64,000 bases of DNA from an uncultured Paracoccaceae bacterium (GTDB lineage Bacteria > Pseudomonadota > Alphaproteobacteria > Rhodobacterales > Rhodobacteraceae). How positions within the stretch are numbered: the stretch's first letter is position 1; the number at the start of each line of letters is the position of its first letter. The position numbers and the translations under genes are program-made. This document shows positions 54,024-62,149 of this stretch, piece after piece. Location: positions 2,394,032 through 2,458,031 of the forward strand of contig CANMKS010000001.1 in the NCBI GenBank assembly GCA_947498645.1, read 5' to 3'. Below the pieces are notes generated by a model. That model made no database searches. It saw only the letters and a program-made list of their open reading frames with translations, and was not told where the DNA came from.

Positions 54024-55217
54024 ATGATCGGGAAGACCTTCAAGCGTGAAGACGCACCGGAGGACGTTCAAACCAAAGGGTTTGACGACTACGAATTGCG
54101 TCTTGGCGATTTGATGCGCGGAGAGCGCGCAACGATGGGCAAGAGCCTGCTGGACGTGCAGCGCGAGCTCAAGATCAAAGCCGCCTATATTGCTGCCATC
54201 GAAAATGCCGACCCATCTGCCTTTGATACGCCGGGCTTTATCGCCGGTTACGTGCGCTCTTACGCGCGCTATCTGAATATGAACCCCGACCATGCCTTTG
54301 ATGCTTTTTGCGAAGAAAGCGGTTTTGCCACTGCCCATGGTATGTCGGCTGAAGCCTCTTCCTTGAAGGGCAAGACGTTTGATCCGTCCTCGGCCACGAT
54401 TGGCAAGGATATCTTTTCCGGCTCGGCCACACCCTTTGTACCTGCTGGCGATGCCGTGTTTTCGGGCATTGAGCCGCGCGCGATCGGATCGGTTCTGGTG
54501 CTGGTCGCCCTGATCAGTGGTTTGGGCTTTGGCGGCTGGACCGTCCTGCAAGAGGTCCAGAAGGTCCAGTTTGCCCCGGTTGAACAGGCCCCGGTTGTTG
54601 TGTCTGATCTTGATCCGCTGGCCGGTGCCACCAATGCCATTCAGCCTGTTGATGCGCTGGCCGGGTTCGAGGCCCCATCGACAGAAGCGCTTGACCGGCT
54701 TTATCGCCCGCAAGCGCTGGACGTCCCTGTTCTTGTTGCCCGCGATGCGCCGATTTCGACCCTGAATCGTGACACGATCGGGGCCTTGGTGCCGCAAGCG
54801 ACGGTATCTGCCTCGCCCGCCACGGAACTGGCCGCCCTTGATATGCCGCAGCCTGCGCCAATTCAGGTTGTCGAACCCGATGTGCCAGAACTGCAACTGG
54901 TTGCCGTGCGCCCGGCCTGGGTGCGGGTACGTGCCGCAAATGGCACCGTGATTTTTGAAGGGGTGATGGAGCCGGGGCAGAACTTTGTCGTGCCGTCAAC
55001 CGAGGAACCGGCCAATCTGCGTGTGGGCGAAAGCGGTGCAATGTATTTCGCCGTCAACGGCGTGCATTACGGCCCTGTCGGGCAAACCGGCACGGTGACG
55101 TCAAATGTTGAATTATCCACGCAAAGCCTGACCGAGAGTTTCGCCGTTGCGGATTTGTCCGCTGACACGGATCTTGCCGAGATCGTGAATGTGGCACAGG
55201 TCGCCCCTGCCGAATAG
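54024..55217 (+). CDS. RodZ-like helix-turn-helix membrane protein
   Basis: This 397-residue protein has a cytoplasmic HTH domain (about 26-95, GDLMRGERATMGKSLLDVQREL to FIAGYVRSYARYL). A single membrane segment follows at about 153-171, then a Pro/Ala-rich periplasmic region and a C-terminal DUF4115-like beta domain (WVRVRAANGTVIFEGVMEPGQNF near 307-329). This is the layout of RodZ, which links MreB to the cell-wall machinery and sets rod shape. The alphaproteobacterial form is more divergent than E. coli RodZ. It lies before ispG, a common RodZ neighbour. Confidence 0.83.
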   Translation: MIGKTFKREDAPEDVQTKGFDDYELRLGDLMRGERATMGKSLLDVQRELKIKAAYIAAIENADPSAFDTPGFIAGYVRSYARYLNMNPDHAFDAFCEESGFATAHGMSAEASSLKGKTFDPSSATIGKDIFSGSATPFVPAGDAVFSGIEPRAIGSVLVLVALISGLGFGGWTVLQEVQKVQFAPVEQAPVVVSDLDPLAGATNAIQPVDALAGFEAPSTEALDRLYRPQALDVPVLVARDAPISTLNRDTIGALVPQATVSASPATELAALDMPQPAPIQVVEPDVPELQLVAVRPAWVRVRAANGTVIFEGVMEPGQNFVVPSTEEPANLRVGESGAMYFAVNGVHYGPVGQTGTVTSNVELSTQSLTESFAVADLSADTDLAEIVNVAQVAPAE

Positions 55218-55293
55218 ACGCAGCACACGGCCTTGCTGACCGCCGCCGCGCCGCTTAGGTTGCCGGTAACAGATGCTTTCATAGGCTGGCTCC

Positions 55294-56415
55294 ATGTCCC
55301 TCAATCACATCCGTCCGTGGCGTAACATCTATCGCCGCAAATCGCGCCAGATCATGGTTGGCAATGTGCCAGTGGGTGGTGATGCGCCGATCAGCGTGCA
55401 GACGATGACCAACACCCTGACCACGGATATCAAGGCAACAATTGATCAGGTGAACGCCGCCGCCGAGGCGGGCGCAGATATTGTGCGCATTTCGGTCCCG
55501 GATGAGGCATCGAGCGCCGCACTTAAGCAGATCGTGCCAGAGGTATCCGTGCCCATCGTGGCCGACATCCATTTCCACTACAAACGCGGGATTGAGGCCG
55601 CTGAGGCGGGTGCGGCCTGTCTGCGCATCAACCCCGGCAACATCGGTGATGAAAAGCGCGTCAAAGAGGTCATCAAGGCGGCGCGCGATCACAATTGTTC
55701 CATCCGCATCGGTGTGAACGCCGGATCATTGGAAAAGCACCTGTTGGACAAATACGGTGAACCTTGCCCCGATGCGATGGTAGAAAGCGGCCTGGATCAC
55801 ATCAAGATCCTGCAAGACAATGATTTCCACGAATTCAAGATATCCTGCAAAGCCTCTGACGTGTTCATGGCCGCCGCCGCCTATCAGCAGTTGGCAGAGG
55901 CGACGGACGCGCCGATCCATCTGGGCATCACAGAGGCGGGCGGTCTGATCAGCGGCACCGTGAAATCTGCGATTGGTATGGGTAACCTGCTGTGGATGGG
56001 GATTGGTGACACGATCCGCGTGTCGCTATCGGCTGATCCTGTGGAAGAGGTGAAAATGGGGTTTGAAATCCTCAAATCCCTCGGGCTACGCCATCGCGGC
56101 GTGAATATCATTTCCTGTCCTTCCTGCGCACGCCAGGGCTTTGACGTGATCAAAACGGTCGAGGCGCTGGAAAAGCGGCTGGAGCACATCAAAACGCCCA
56201 TGTCGCTTTCGATCATCGGCTGCGTGGTGAACGGGCCGGGTGAGGCGCTGATGACCGACGTCGGCTTTACCGGCGGCGGGGCCGGATCGGGGATGGTTTA
56301 TCTGGCAGGCAAGCAAAGTCACAAGCAATCGAACGCCGATATGGTGGATCATATCGTAGAGCAGGTAGAGAAAAAGGCGGCAGAGCTGGAAGCGCGGAGT
56401 GCGGCGGCGGAGTAG
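55294..56415 (+). CDS. ispG: (E)-4-hydroxy-3-methylbut-2-enyl-diphosphate synthase
   Basis: IspG (GcpE) carries out the sixth enzymatic step of the non-mevalonate isoprenoid pathway, turning MEcPP into HMBPP with a [4Fe-4S] cluster. The 373 residues show the barrel start [20 protein letters not shown] and, in the C-terminal domain, the cluster cysteines in [10 protein letters not shown] (near 272 and 275) and [10 protein letters not shown] (near 307). These are all present. It follows the RodZ-like gene by 76 bases, an order seen in many proteobacteria. A hairpin after the stop probably ends transcription. Confidence 0.95.
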   Translation: MSLNHIRPWRNIYRRKSRQIMVGNVPVGGDAPISVQTMTNTLTTDIKATIDQVNAAAEAGADIVRISVPDEASSAALKQIVPEVSVPIVADIHFHYKRGIEAAEAGAACLRINPGNIGDEKRVKEVIKAARDHNCSIRIGVNAGSLEKHLLDKYGEPCPDAMVESGLDHIKILQDNDFHEFKISCKASDVFMAAAAYQQLAEATDAPIHLGITEAGGLISGTVKSAIGMGNLLWMGIGDTIRVSLSADPVEEVKMGFEILKSLGLRHRGVNIISCPSCARQGFDVIKTVEALEKRLEHIKTPMSLSIIGCVVNGPGEALMTDVGFTGGGAGSGMVYLAGKQSHKQSNADMVDHIVEQVEKKAAELEARSAAAE

Positions 56416-56427
56416 GGGTAGATGAAA

Positions 56428-56458
56428 AGGTCTGAATGGCTGGTTTGGGGCCAGACCT
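56428..56458 (+). terminator. hairpin after ispG
   Basis: AGGTCTG and CAGACCT form a 7-bp stem with a further GGC/GCC pairing inside, 12 bases after the ispG stop. No T-run follows. Confidence 0.5.
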
Positions 56459-56648
56459 GCTGAATGCTGCGCTAGCACTAAATGTCCGCTCTTGGCCGGA
56501 TGGACAACGCTTTCAATGATTGGTTCGTCTGCGATCAGATTAAGAACGACATAATGATTCAAGAATGAATGCTCTGTGAGAAGCGGTGTCTTTCATTCGG
56601 TAGCGTCTTACTTTGAACTACCATCAGTACGCTTGCTATTCGTCGGCT

Positions 56649-57353
56649 TCAAATCAGGATAGAATAGAGAGTAGCGCGCCCGCGCTCCAAGTATCCGTGA
56701 ACCCATTCCTTGCCGCGCAGCATTGATGTCGTCTCCGTCGCAACCGGAAGTCGGTCAATCATGCTCAAAACGGGCAGAACCGCTGCATCAACTGCTGTGG
56801 GGGCATCCCCGAGTATGAATGCGTTTGATCCGATGATCTTGCCTAAAGCGTCCAAATCGTTCTCGACCTTTTGAAGGCGTTGCTCTTGCGACATCCGCGC
56901 GATGCCGTTGCTCATGAGCCCAGACCTCACAGACCGACGTGCCAGACTGGATACAAATCTTCGAAGAGGTCCAGGCACCTCAGCGAAGAAAATTGGCCAG
57001 ATCTGTGCCCAGTTGTTATCGTCAAGCCACCTGTCATGGATAAGCGTAAGCCTCAGACTTTCTTCTGTCATTCGGATGAAAGCGTGCCCGAGAGACTTCT
57101 GTTCATCCGTGATATTTGGGTAGAAATCTGCGCCTTGGCTGGCCAGCCAATTCTCGATCAATTCACTGTCAGGAATGAGCTGCCCGTCCGCTCGCAGAAC
57201 CGGCAGTTTCCCATGCGGCATCGGGGAAGGGTTGGCGATGTATTCGCATTTCCAAGGCTGCCCCGACATTTGCAGTAATATCATTGCCTTTGCGCAAAAT
57301 GGGCTATGGCTTGGTTCGCCAAAACTAGGTGGAAACGTTAGGAGAGTCAGCAT
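56649..57353 (-). CDS. glutathione S-transferase family protein
   Basis: This 234-residue protein has a thioredoxin-like N-terminal domain. The pattern LTFPPSFGEPSHSPFCAKAMILLQMSG (about 5-31) has the cysteine loop region. GKLPVLRADGQLIPDSELIENWLA (about 49-72) is the glutathione-binding stretch, and a helical C-terminal domain follows with ILGDAPTAVDAAVLPVL. It looks like the Faxc/metaxin-like GST group. By eye it is AT-richer than its neighbours. The start at 57353 removes ten weak residues. It is 174 bases downstream of the redox operon and may or may not belong to it. Confidence 0.83.
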   Translation of the reverse strand: MLTLLTFPPSFGEPSHSPFCAKAMILLQMSGQPWKCEYIANPSPMPHGKLPVLRADGQLIPDSELIENWLASQGADFYPNITDEQKSLGHAFIRMTEESLRLTLIHDRWLDDNNWAQIWPIFFAEVPGPLRRFVSSLARRSVRSGLMSNGIARMSQEQRLQKVENDLDALGKIIGSNAFILGDAPTAVDAAVLPVLSMIDRLPVATETTSMLRGKEWVHGYLERGRATLYSILI

Positions 57354-57527
57354 TGGTGGTCCTTTCAAAATCGGTTCCAGCAATACACTGGCCTCATGTC
57401 AGAAACTGTCAGGAGTGTGCGTTAACGCGCCTAAATTTCAGGCTGGATCAACACCTGCAATGGTTCCGTAGCGCGGAGCGGACCTGCGAGCATAAGCAAA
57501 GAATTGTCTGCGCTTACGTCGCCGCCC

Positions 57528-58673
57528 TCAATACCCGCTAAACTGTTCGAACCGAATGTCGCGTTTGTCGACGCCTGCCTCGGTCAGCATTTCAGTCATC
57601 GCTGAAACGAAGCCGCCAGGTCCAACGCAATAGTAGATTGGTTGTGTGAGATCGGGCAAATGCCTGGACAGCATTTCTGCATTGATCCGCCCTGTCTCGC
57701 CGTCCCAGTCGCCGCCGTCTTGGACGTCCGACATGGTGGCAATCATTTGAAATTCTGGGTTGGTGGCGCTGATCTTCTGGAACTCATTCAGCATCGCCGC
57801 ATCAGCTGGGCTACGATTGGAGTAGAACAAACTGGTCTGTTTCAGCCGACCTGCGTGATCGCCATCGCGGATCATCGACAGAAACGGGGTGATGCCGATC
57901 CCACCTGCCAAGAACACTGAAGGACGATCTTCGTTCTCACCTCTTGTGAAGCTGCCAAGCGGTCCAGCGATCTGTAGGTCGGTTCCCTCCGGAAATGTTT
58001 TGATCGCCTGCTTGAAAGAACTGTCCCGCAGACGAGTGATCACGGTCAGCTCCGCTTCATGTGGCGCACTGGCGATGGAAAGCACGCGCGCCTCGCCAGC
58101 ACCTGCGGCCGCATCAGGCGGGATCGTCAGCCGGATCGCTTGGCCCGCTTCAAAGGTGAACCCAGCGGGCTTCGCAAGGCGCACCGCAAGCGTGTCTTCT
58201 GCGACCATCCTGCGCCCGAGCAGCTTGACAGTAGATGCCCGGCTGTTCCGACCCGAGAGACTGAGACCATCGCGCATGTTCAAGCCCATCAGCGTCAGAT
58301 TGGTTGCCCCTACAATCAACTCCACACCTTGCAAGACATAGAACAACGTATCGAACGTCCCGGCAGAGGCCTTGGCTTCAAGAAAGAAGGCCATGGGAAG
58401 CAGGATCAGTATCCCGTTGGCAGCGATGATTGGCATCCGCTTTTTCTTGCTGGCCACAAGCCTCTCGGATCGGCCAGCCCCAAGCGACATGCCAGAGCCA
58501 CCAACAATCGCCATGGCAGGGATCAAGATGAACATCCCCGTCAGGATCCACCCCTTCACCGCCGCGATGGTTTCATACGATCCGAATAGTTCTGAGATGA
58601 CGGTCGAGGTCCAGAACGTGAAGATCATGAGCAGACCAACAGCTCCAGCGATTGCGTGAATGCGGGTTTTCAT
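57528..58673 (-). CDS. membrane-anchored FAD/NAD(P)-binding reductase
   Basis: This 381-residue protein has two parts. The N-terminal 135 residues hold about four membrane segments (near 5-27, 38-61, 80-97 and 107-130). The rest is a ferredoxin-NADP reductase-like module. FAD binding shows in FEAGQAIRLTIPP and RVLSIASAP near 197, NAD(P) binding in FLAGGIGITPFLSMIRD near 250, and the C-terminal YYCVGPGGFVSAM near 345 completes it. No [2Fe-2S] domain is present. The flavin domain should face the cytoplasm and pass electrons from NAD(P)H into the membrane, plausibly to the cytochrome b561 encoded in the same operon. Confidence 0.85.
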   Translation of the reverse strand: MKTRIHAIAGAVGLLMIFTFWTSTVISELFGSYETIAAVKGWILTGMFILIPAMAIVGGSGMSLGAGRSERLVASKKKRMPIIAANGILILLPMAFFLEAKASAGTFDTLFYVLQGVELIVGATNLTLMGLNMRDGLSLSGRNSRASTVKLLGRRMVAEDTLAVRLAKPAGFTFEAGQAIRLTIPPDAAAGAGEARVLSIASAPHEAELTVITRLRDSSFKQAIKTFPEGTDLQIAGPLGSFTRGENEDRPSVFLAGGIGITPFLSMIRDGDHAGRLKQTSLFYSNRSPADAAMLNEFQKISATNPEFQMIATMSDVQDGGDWDGETGRINAEMLSRHLPDLTQPIYYCVGPGGFVSAMTEMLTEAGVDKRDIRFEQFSGY

Positions 58674-58724
58674 AGCGTCGTCCTCTTCTGCGTGGCAACT
58701 TTGTGAGTGGCGGCGTGCGGTGCG

Positions 58725-59171
58725 TCAGGCCTTGATCGCGATGCAGCCGAAGATCGCAGCCGCCATGCCAAACCCGATGCGGAAATAGTGGATTGTTAGC
58801 CATTGGTTTAGTTTGGCCGCACCTGTCACTTCGTCCATCGTGCCGCTCGCAAATGCAGTGTTGGTCGGGACAAAGAAAGCGAAGGTAAGAACCGCGACAA
58901 TCACGATGCAAAGCGTGCTCAGCAGCCAATATTTTAAATCCGGGGTGCCCCAAGACAACCAGACCGATCCGACGACCCCGATCAAGGTTGGCATAAAGAT
59001 CAGCGGTATTGAACGAGAGACGAATTGATTGTTAGCCGCAAACCAATCCAGGAATGCTTGGGTCGGAAGGCTGCGCCAGTATCCACCCAACGTCACGCCG
59101 ATACTCAGCATGACGCCTGCAAATCCTGCGGCCCCACAGATGGCGAGTATGTTGAACGCTGCTTTAATCAT
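58725..59171 (-). CDS. DUF1772 family membrane protein
   Basis: This 148-residue protein has four hydrophobic segments (about 5-30, 53-73, 80-100 and 127-147) and the polar stretch NNQFVSRSIPLIFMP near 47-61. This pattern matches DUF1772, a family that includes proteins called anthrone oxygenases, although most have no proven role. The ATG at 59171 overlaps the stop of the cytochrome b561 gene (ATGA). It is the third gene of the MarR-controlled operon. Here it may support the redox chain in the membrane. That is inference. Confidence 0.8.
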   Translation of the reverse strand: MIKAAFNILAICGAAGFAGVMLSIGVTLGGYWRSLPTQAFLDWFAANNQFVSRSIPLIFMPTLIGVVGSVWLSWGTPDLKYWLLSTLCIVIVAVLTFAFFVPTNTAFASGTMDEVTGAAKLNQWLTIHYFRIGFGMAAAIFGCIAIKA

Positions 59172-59719
59172 GATCCGGCTCCTTTGCCTTTTGAACCGAA
59201 CCACATCCGCCAGATCAGCCCGTCCCTTTTGATGAAATGGTGGTAGAGTGCAGCCCCCGCATGAAGCGCGAACAGCGCCAACATGAGCCGTGCGCCAAGG
59301 CCATGTGGCACGCGGGGAAGGAACTCTGTAAAGTCCGGCAAAGGCTCTGCACTTACACCGAACAAGACGCCTCCCGCACCCGATAATGCCAACATACCAA
59401 TGCCGCTTGCGATCATTCCCAGAATGACAACGTAAAACAGCACATGAATCGCTTTTGCAGTGTAGGTCTGCCAGGCCGGGTCGCCATCCGTGGGGCGCGG
59501 CTTTTGATCGACACGCCACCACCAGAACAGGCGCAGCAGCGTCAGCATCAGGATCACAATCCCCAAAGGAACATGAAACATCAAGACCGCTTCTTTCGCG
59601 GTGCTATCGGTCATTGATGCCGCCCTAAAGCCCGAACCAAGCATCGCGAGAATGAAGATGGCGCTTAGCCAATGAATGGTGACGGCAACCGGTCCATATT
59701 GGGTTGAGGTGCTCTTCAT
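59168..59719 (-). CDS. cytochrome b561 family protein
   Basis: This 183-residue protein is a four-helix di-heme b cytochrome of the bacterial b561 (YodB/YceJ) type. Candidate heme ligands are H16 (TIHWLSA), H49 (MFHVPLG), H92 (AIHVLFY) and H153 (ALHAGAA), in helices near 12-32, 46-66, 90-112 and 142-163. It can carry electrons across the membrane or oxidise quinol to reduce superoxide or oxygen. It overlaps the DUF1772 gene and starts 30 bases after the EF-hand gene, so it is within one operon. Confidence 0.9.
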   Translation of the reverse strand: MKSTSTQYGPVAVTIHWLSAIFILAMLGSGFRAASMTDSTAKEAVLMFHVPLGIVILMLTLLRLFWWWRVDQKPRPTDGDPAWQTYTAKAIHVLFYVVILGMIASGIGMLALSGAGGVLFGVSAEPLPDFTEFLPRVPHGLGARLMLALFALHAGAALYHHFIKRDGLIWRMWFGSKGKGAGS

Positions 59720-59749
59720 GAAACTTCTCCTGGCTCCGAAAGATCGGGC

Positions 59750-60235
59750 TTACAGACCGGTGAGTGCGGCGCGATAGGCGAGGTTGACCACATAGCCGCT
59801 GAGAAACTCTTCCCGCGTCAGGAAAGCATCGTCGTCGGTGTCGGCACGGCGGAAATCCCATACCATGGACTTGTGATACTCTTGTCGCCCAATCTCGCCA
59901 TTACCGTCATGGTCCCAGATCGCAAAAAGAACTTTTTGTGCGGTCTGATAAGCGCGTTCCTGACCTTCATCCACGGCGATGAAGTTGAAACCAAAATCCC
60001 ATTCAGTGAACTCAACAGGGTCAATCGACCCGCTCTCATCGGTGTCCATGGACACAAAAATGTCCTGACCGAAGTCAACAAACTCGCCCATATCGGCGGC
60101 CCCGTCTGGGTTATCCTCAATCGAGCCGTAAATCAGTTCTGCCAGTTCGCGACCGGGTGTCACCTCGTCTGATTGAGCTAGTCCGGCGCTCGGGAGAGCC
60201 AAAAGCAGTGCGCAAGCTGCTGTCAGAATTTTCAT
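59750..60235 (-). CDS. exported EF-hand protein, first gene of a redox operon
   Basis: This 161-residue protein has a signal peptide cleaved after GLA near residue 20. Three EF-hand loops follow: 64-75 (DTDESGSIDPVE), 108-119 (DHDGNGEIGRQE) and 132-143 (DTDDDAFLTREE). The ligand positions are well kept, so Ca2+ binding in the periplasm is likely. An aromatic stretch lies near 79-87. The ATG at 60235 lies in a control region covered by MarR-type palindromes. It leads the operon with cytochrome b561, DUF1772 and flavin-reductase genes. Confidence 0.87.
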   Translation of the reverse strand: MKILTAACALLLALPSAGLAQSDEVTPGRELAELIYGSIEDNPDGAADMGEFVDFGQDIFVSMDTDESGSIDPVEFTEWDFGFNFIAVDEGQERAYQTAQKVLFAIWDHDGNGEIGRQEYHKSMVWDFRRADTDDDAFLTREEFLSGYVVNLAYRAALTGL

Positions 60236-60256
60236 CTTGGATCCCTTCTGATTCGT

Positions 60257-60300
60257 ATTGCATAGCAAGCTATATACTATTACATAGTTAGCTATGCAAT
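60257..60300. promoter_or_regulatory. divergent promoter with paired MarR-type operators
   Basis: ATTGCATAGC (60257-60266) is an exact inverted repeat of GCTATGCAAT (60291-60300). Two smaller palindromes lie inside: ATAGC-AA-GCTAT (60262-60273) and CATAG-TTAG-CTATG (60283-60296). Leftward, TTGCAT-17-TATATA (-35 at 60299-60294, -10 at 60276-60271) is a good promoter. Rightward, TTGCAT-17-TACATA (60258-60286) is a weaker one. A MarR dimer on either palindrome would block both. Confidence 0.75.
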
Positions 60301-60313
60301 GTTAAGTTGGATC

Positions 60314-60757
60314 ATGGAATTTGATCGTATGAACTCTGCGGGATACCTCGTGAACAATATGGCCCGCTTGCTTGTCGAAGTGCTTCGCAAGCGCATCGCA
60401 CCCCTTGGTATCGTCCCCGGGCAATTTCCGGCGCTATTGGCTCTGTGGGAAAAGGACGGCCTGACCCAAAAAGAGCTTCTGGCCATGCTGGATATCGAGC
60501 AGGCCACACTCGCCAACACGCTAACCAGGATGGAAAGAGACGGGCTTATTGCCCGCAAGGAACACCCAGCGGATGCACGGGCCCGTACGATCCATTTGAC
60601 TGAGAAGGGACGATCAATACGTGAATCGGCATATCAGACGGCGATGCAGATCAACGAGGAAGTGCTCGCCGACCTTTCTGTTGAAGAAACGCGCGCATTT
60701 CTGGGCTATATGCGCCGGGTCATTGGCAGGATCAAGGAGGTTGAGCATGGCTCGTAG
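60314..60757 (+). CDS. MarR family transcriptional regulator
   Basis: This 147-residue winged-helix regulator contains TQKELLAMLDIEQATLANTLTRMERDGLI (about 56-84), the recognition region, and the wing DARARTIHLTEKG. MarR proteins usually repress their own gene and a divergent operon and let go when they bind a phenolic compound or an oxidant. Here the divergent partner is the EF-hand/b561/reductase operon. The ATG at 60314 fits a transcription start near 60293. An ATG at 60299 is in frame but inside the operator. Confidence 0.9.
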   Translation: MEFDRMNSAGYLVNNMARLLVEVLRKRIAPLGIVPGQFPALLALWEKDGLTQKELLAMLDIEQATLANTLTRMERDGLIARKEHPADARARTIHLTEKGRSIRESAYQTAMQINEEVLADLSVEETRAFLGYMRRVIGRIKEVEHGS

Positions 60758-60851
60758 CGGATGAGGTGGGATCAGAAAACAGACATTCACTTTGCTGCTA
60801 TCTGAGGCCGCTTTGTTCCACTTTGCAGACATCCACCTGCCAGCCGACCCT

Positions 60852-61172
60852 CTACCAATTCCCGCTCGCCAGATGTGTCACCTTTTCCAGCACCACATGG
60901 CTAACCCAGTCCACGCGGTAGATCTCTTCCTCGATCCGCATATAGACCCAGCCGTCGCTGACCCTCGGCAGGCCGTAGTAGCGGGCGTTCATCAGCATGG
61001 AGTATTTGCCGCGGTCAAGGGTCTGTCCGATCTCGACGGGATCAGGGCGCGGCACCAATGGTTTGGGCACGGCGACGCAGGCGGTGCCTGCCACAGCGAT
61101 GCGGCACTGTGCCGAGGCCAGCGCGGGCAGGAGCGCCAAAAGCGCTGTTACCAATAGCAGTTTCTTGAGCAT
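60852..61172 (-). CDS. small exported RcnB-like protein
   Basis: This 106-residue protein has a signal peptide (LKKLLLVTALLALLPALASA, cleaved near residue 21). The C-terminal half, RYYGLPRVSDGWVYMRIEEEIYRVDWVSHVVLEKV, has the pattern of the RcnB/YohN family: YGLP, then G-x-x-Y-x-R, then a short strand. RcnB is a periplasmic protein tied to nickel/cobalt balance, but many relatives have no proven role. The start at 61172 leads straight into the signal peptide. It is 57 bases upstream-facing from xthA on the same strand. Confidence 0.75.
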   Translation of the reverse strand: MLKKLLLVTALLALLPALASAQCRIAVAGTACVAVPKPLVPRPDPVEIGQTLDRGKYSMLMNARYYGLPRVSDGWVYMRIEEEIYRVDWVSHVVLEKVTHLASGNW

Positions 61173-61228
61173 GGAAGATGCCCCGATCATTGTTGCCGCT
61201 TGCTTGAGTGGCTTTGAATATCGGGCGT

Positions 61229-62029
61229 TCAGGCCGCCAGGTCAACCCAGACGGGGACGTGGTCGGATGGCTTTTCCCGTCCGCGCACTTCCTTTTCGAT
61301 CCAACAATCGTTCAGCAGGTCCGCGCATTGCGGGGACAGCAGCAGGTGGTCGATGCGGATGCCGTCGTTTTTGTCCCATGCGCCGGCCTGATAATCCCAA
61401 AAGGAATAGTGACCTGCGCCAGCCTGGCGGGCGCGGAAGGCTTCCGTGTAGCCAAGGTGCTGAATGCGGCGGAATGCATCGCGGCTTTCCAACCGGAACA
61501 GCGCATCATCGCGCCATGCATCAGGGCGCGCGGCATCCTCTGGCTGTGGGATGATGTTGTAGTCGCCAGCGATCAGCGCGGTTTCTTCTGCCGCCAACAG
61601 CTCTGCCGCGCGGGCGTGCAGCCGCTCCATCCAGCGCAATTTATAGTCATACTTGGGCCCCGGTGCCGGGTTGCCATTGGGCAGGTAAAGGCCGCAGATG
61701 CGGATCGCCTTGTCACCCACAACGGTGGCCTCGATATAGCGCGCCTCGATATCATCGACGCCGTCGCGCCCTGCGCCTTCTGCGCCGGGCAGGCCGCGGG
61801 TCACGTCCTCCAATGGGAGTTTGGACAGCAGGGCGACCCCGTTAAACCCCTTTTGCCCGTGGGTTTCGACGTTGTAACCTTTGTCCTCGAACACCTCACG
61901 GGGGAAGTTCTCGTCAACGGATTTGATCTCTTGCAGGATCGCCACATCGGGCTGGGCCTCGTCCAGCCACTCCGTCAGCGCGCCGATCCGGGCCTTGATG
62001 CCGTTGATGTTGAATGTTGCGATTTTCAT
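61229..62029 (-). CDS. xthA: exodeoxyribonuclease III
   Basis: XthA is a Mg-dependent AP endonuclease and 3'-5' exonuclease in base-excision repair. The 266-residue protein shows the fold's landmarks: KIATFNINGIKARI at the start, ILQEIKSVDENFP near 33, the GLYLPNGN loop near 112, AGDYNIIP near 155 and the final SDHVPVWVDL with the catalytic His. The ATG at 62029 (MKIATFNING) is the universal start of the family. It diverges from a secreted-protein gene. Confidence 0.94.
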   Translation of the reverse strand: MKIATFNINGIKARIGALTEWLDEAQPDVAILQEIKSVDENFPREVFEDKGYNVETHGQKGFNGVALLSKLPLEDVTRGLPGAEGAGRDGVDDIEARYIEATVVGDKAIRICGLYLPNGNPAPGPKYDYKLRWMERLHARAAELLAAEETALIAGDYNIIPQPEDAARPDAWRDDALFRLESRDAFRRIQHLGYTEAFRARQAGAGHYSFWDYQAGAWDKNDGIRIDHLLLSPQCADLLNDCWIEKEVRGREKPSDHVPVWVDLAA

Positions 62030-62149
62030 GTGCTGACCCTTTGCGTGCTTGGCCTTGGTTTTGGCCAAGGGAGGGGCAAAACGCAACCTTTCCTTCTTGC
62101 GGATGGGTCCAATCTGCTATGATGCGGCAGTGATTGAAGGAGATGAACC

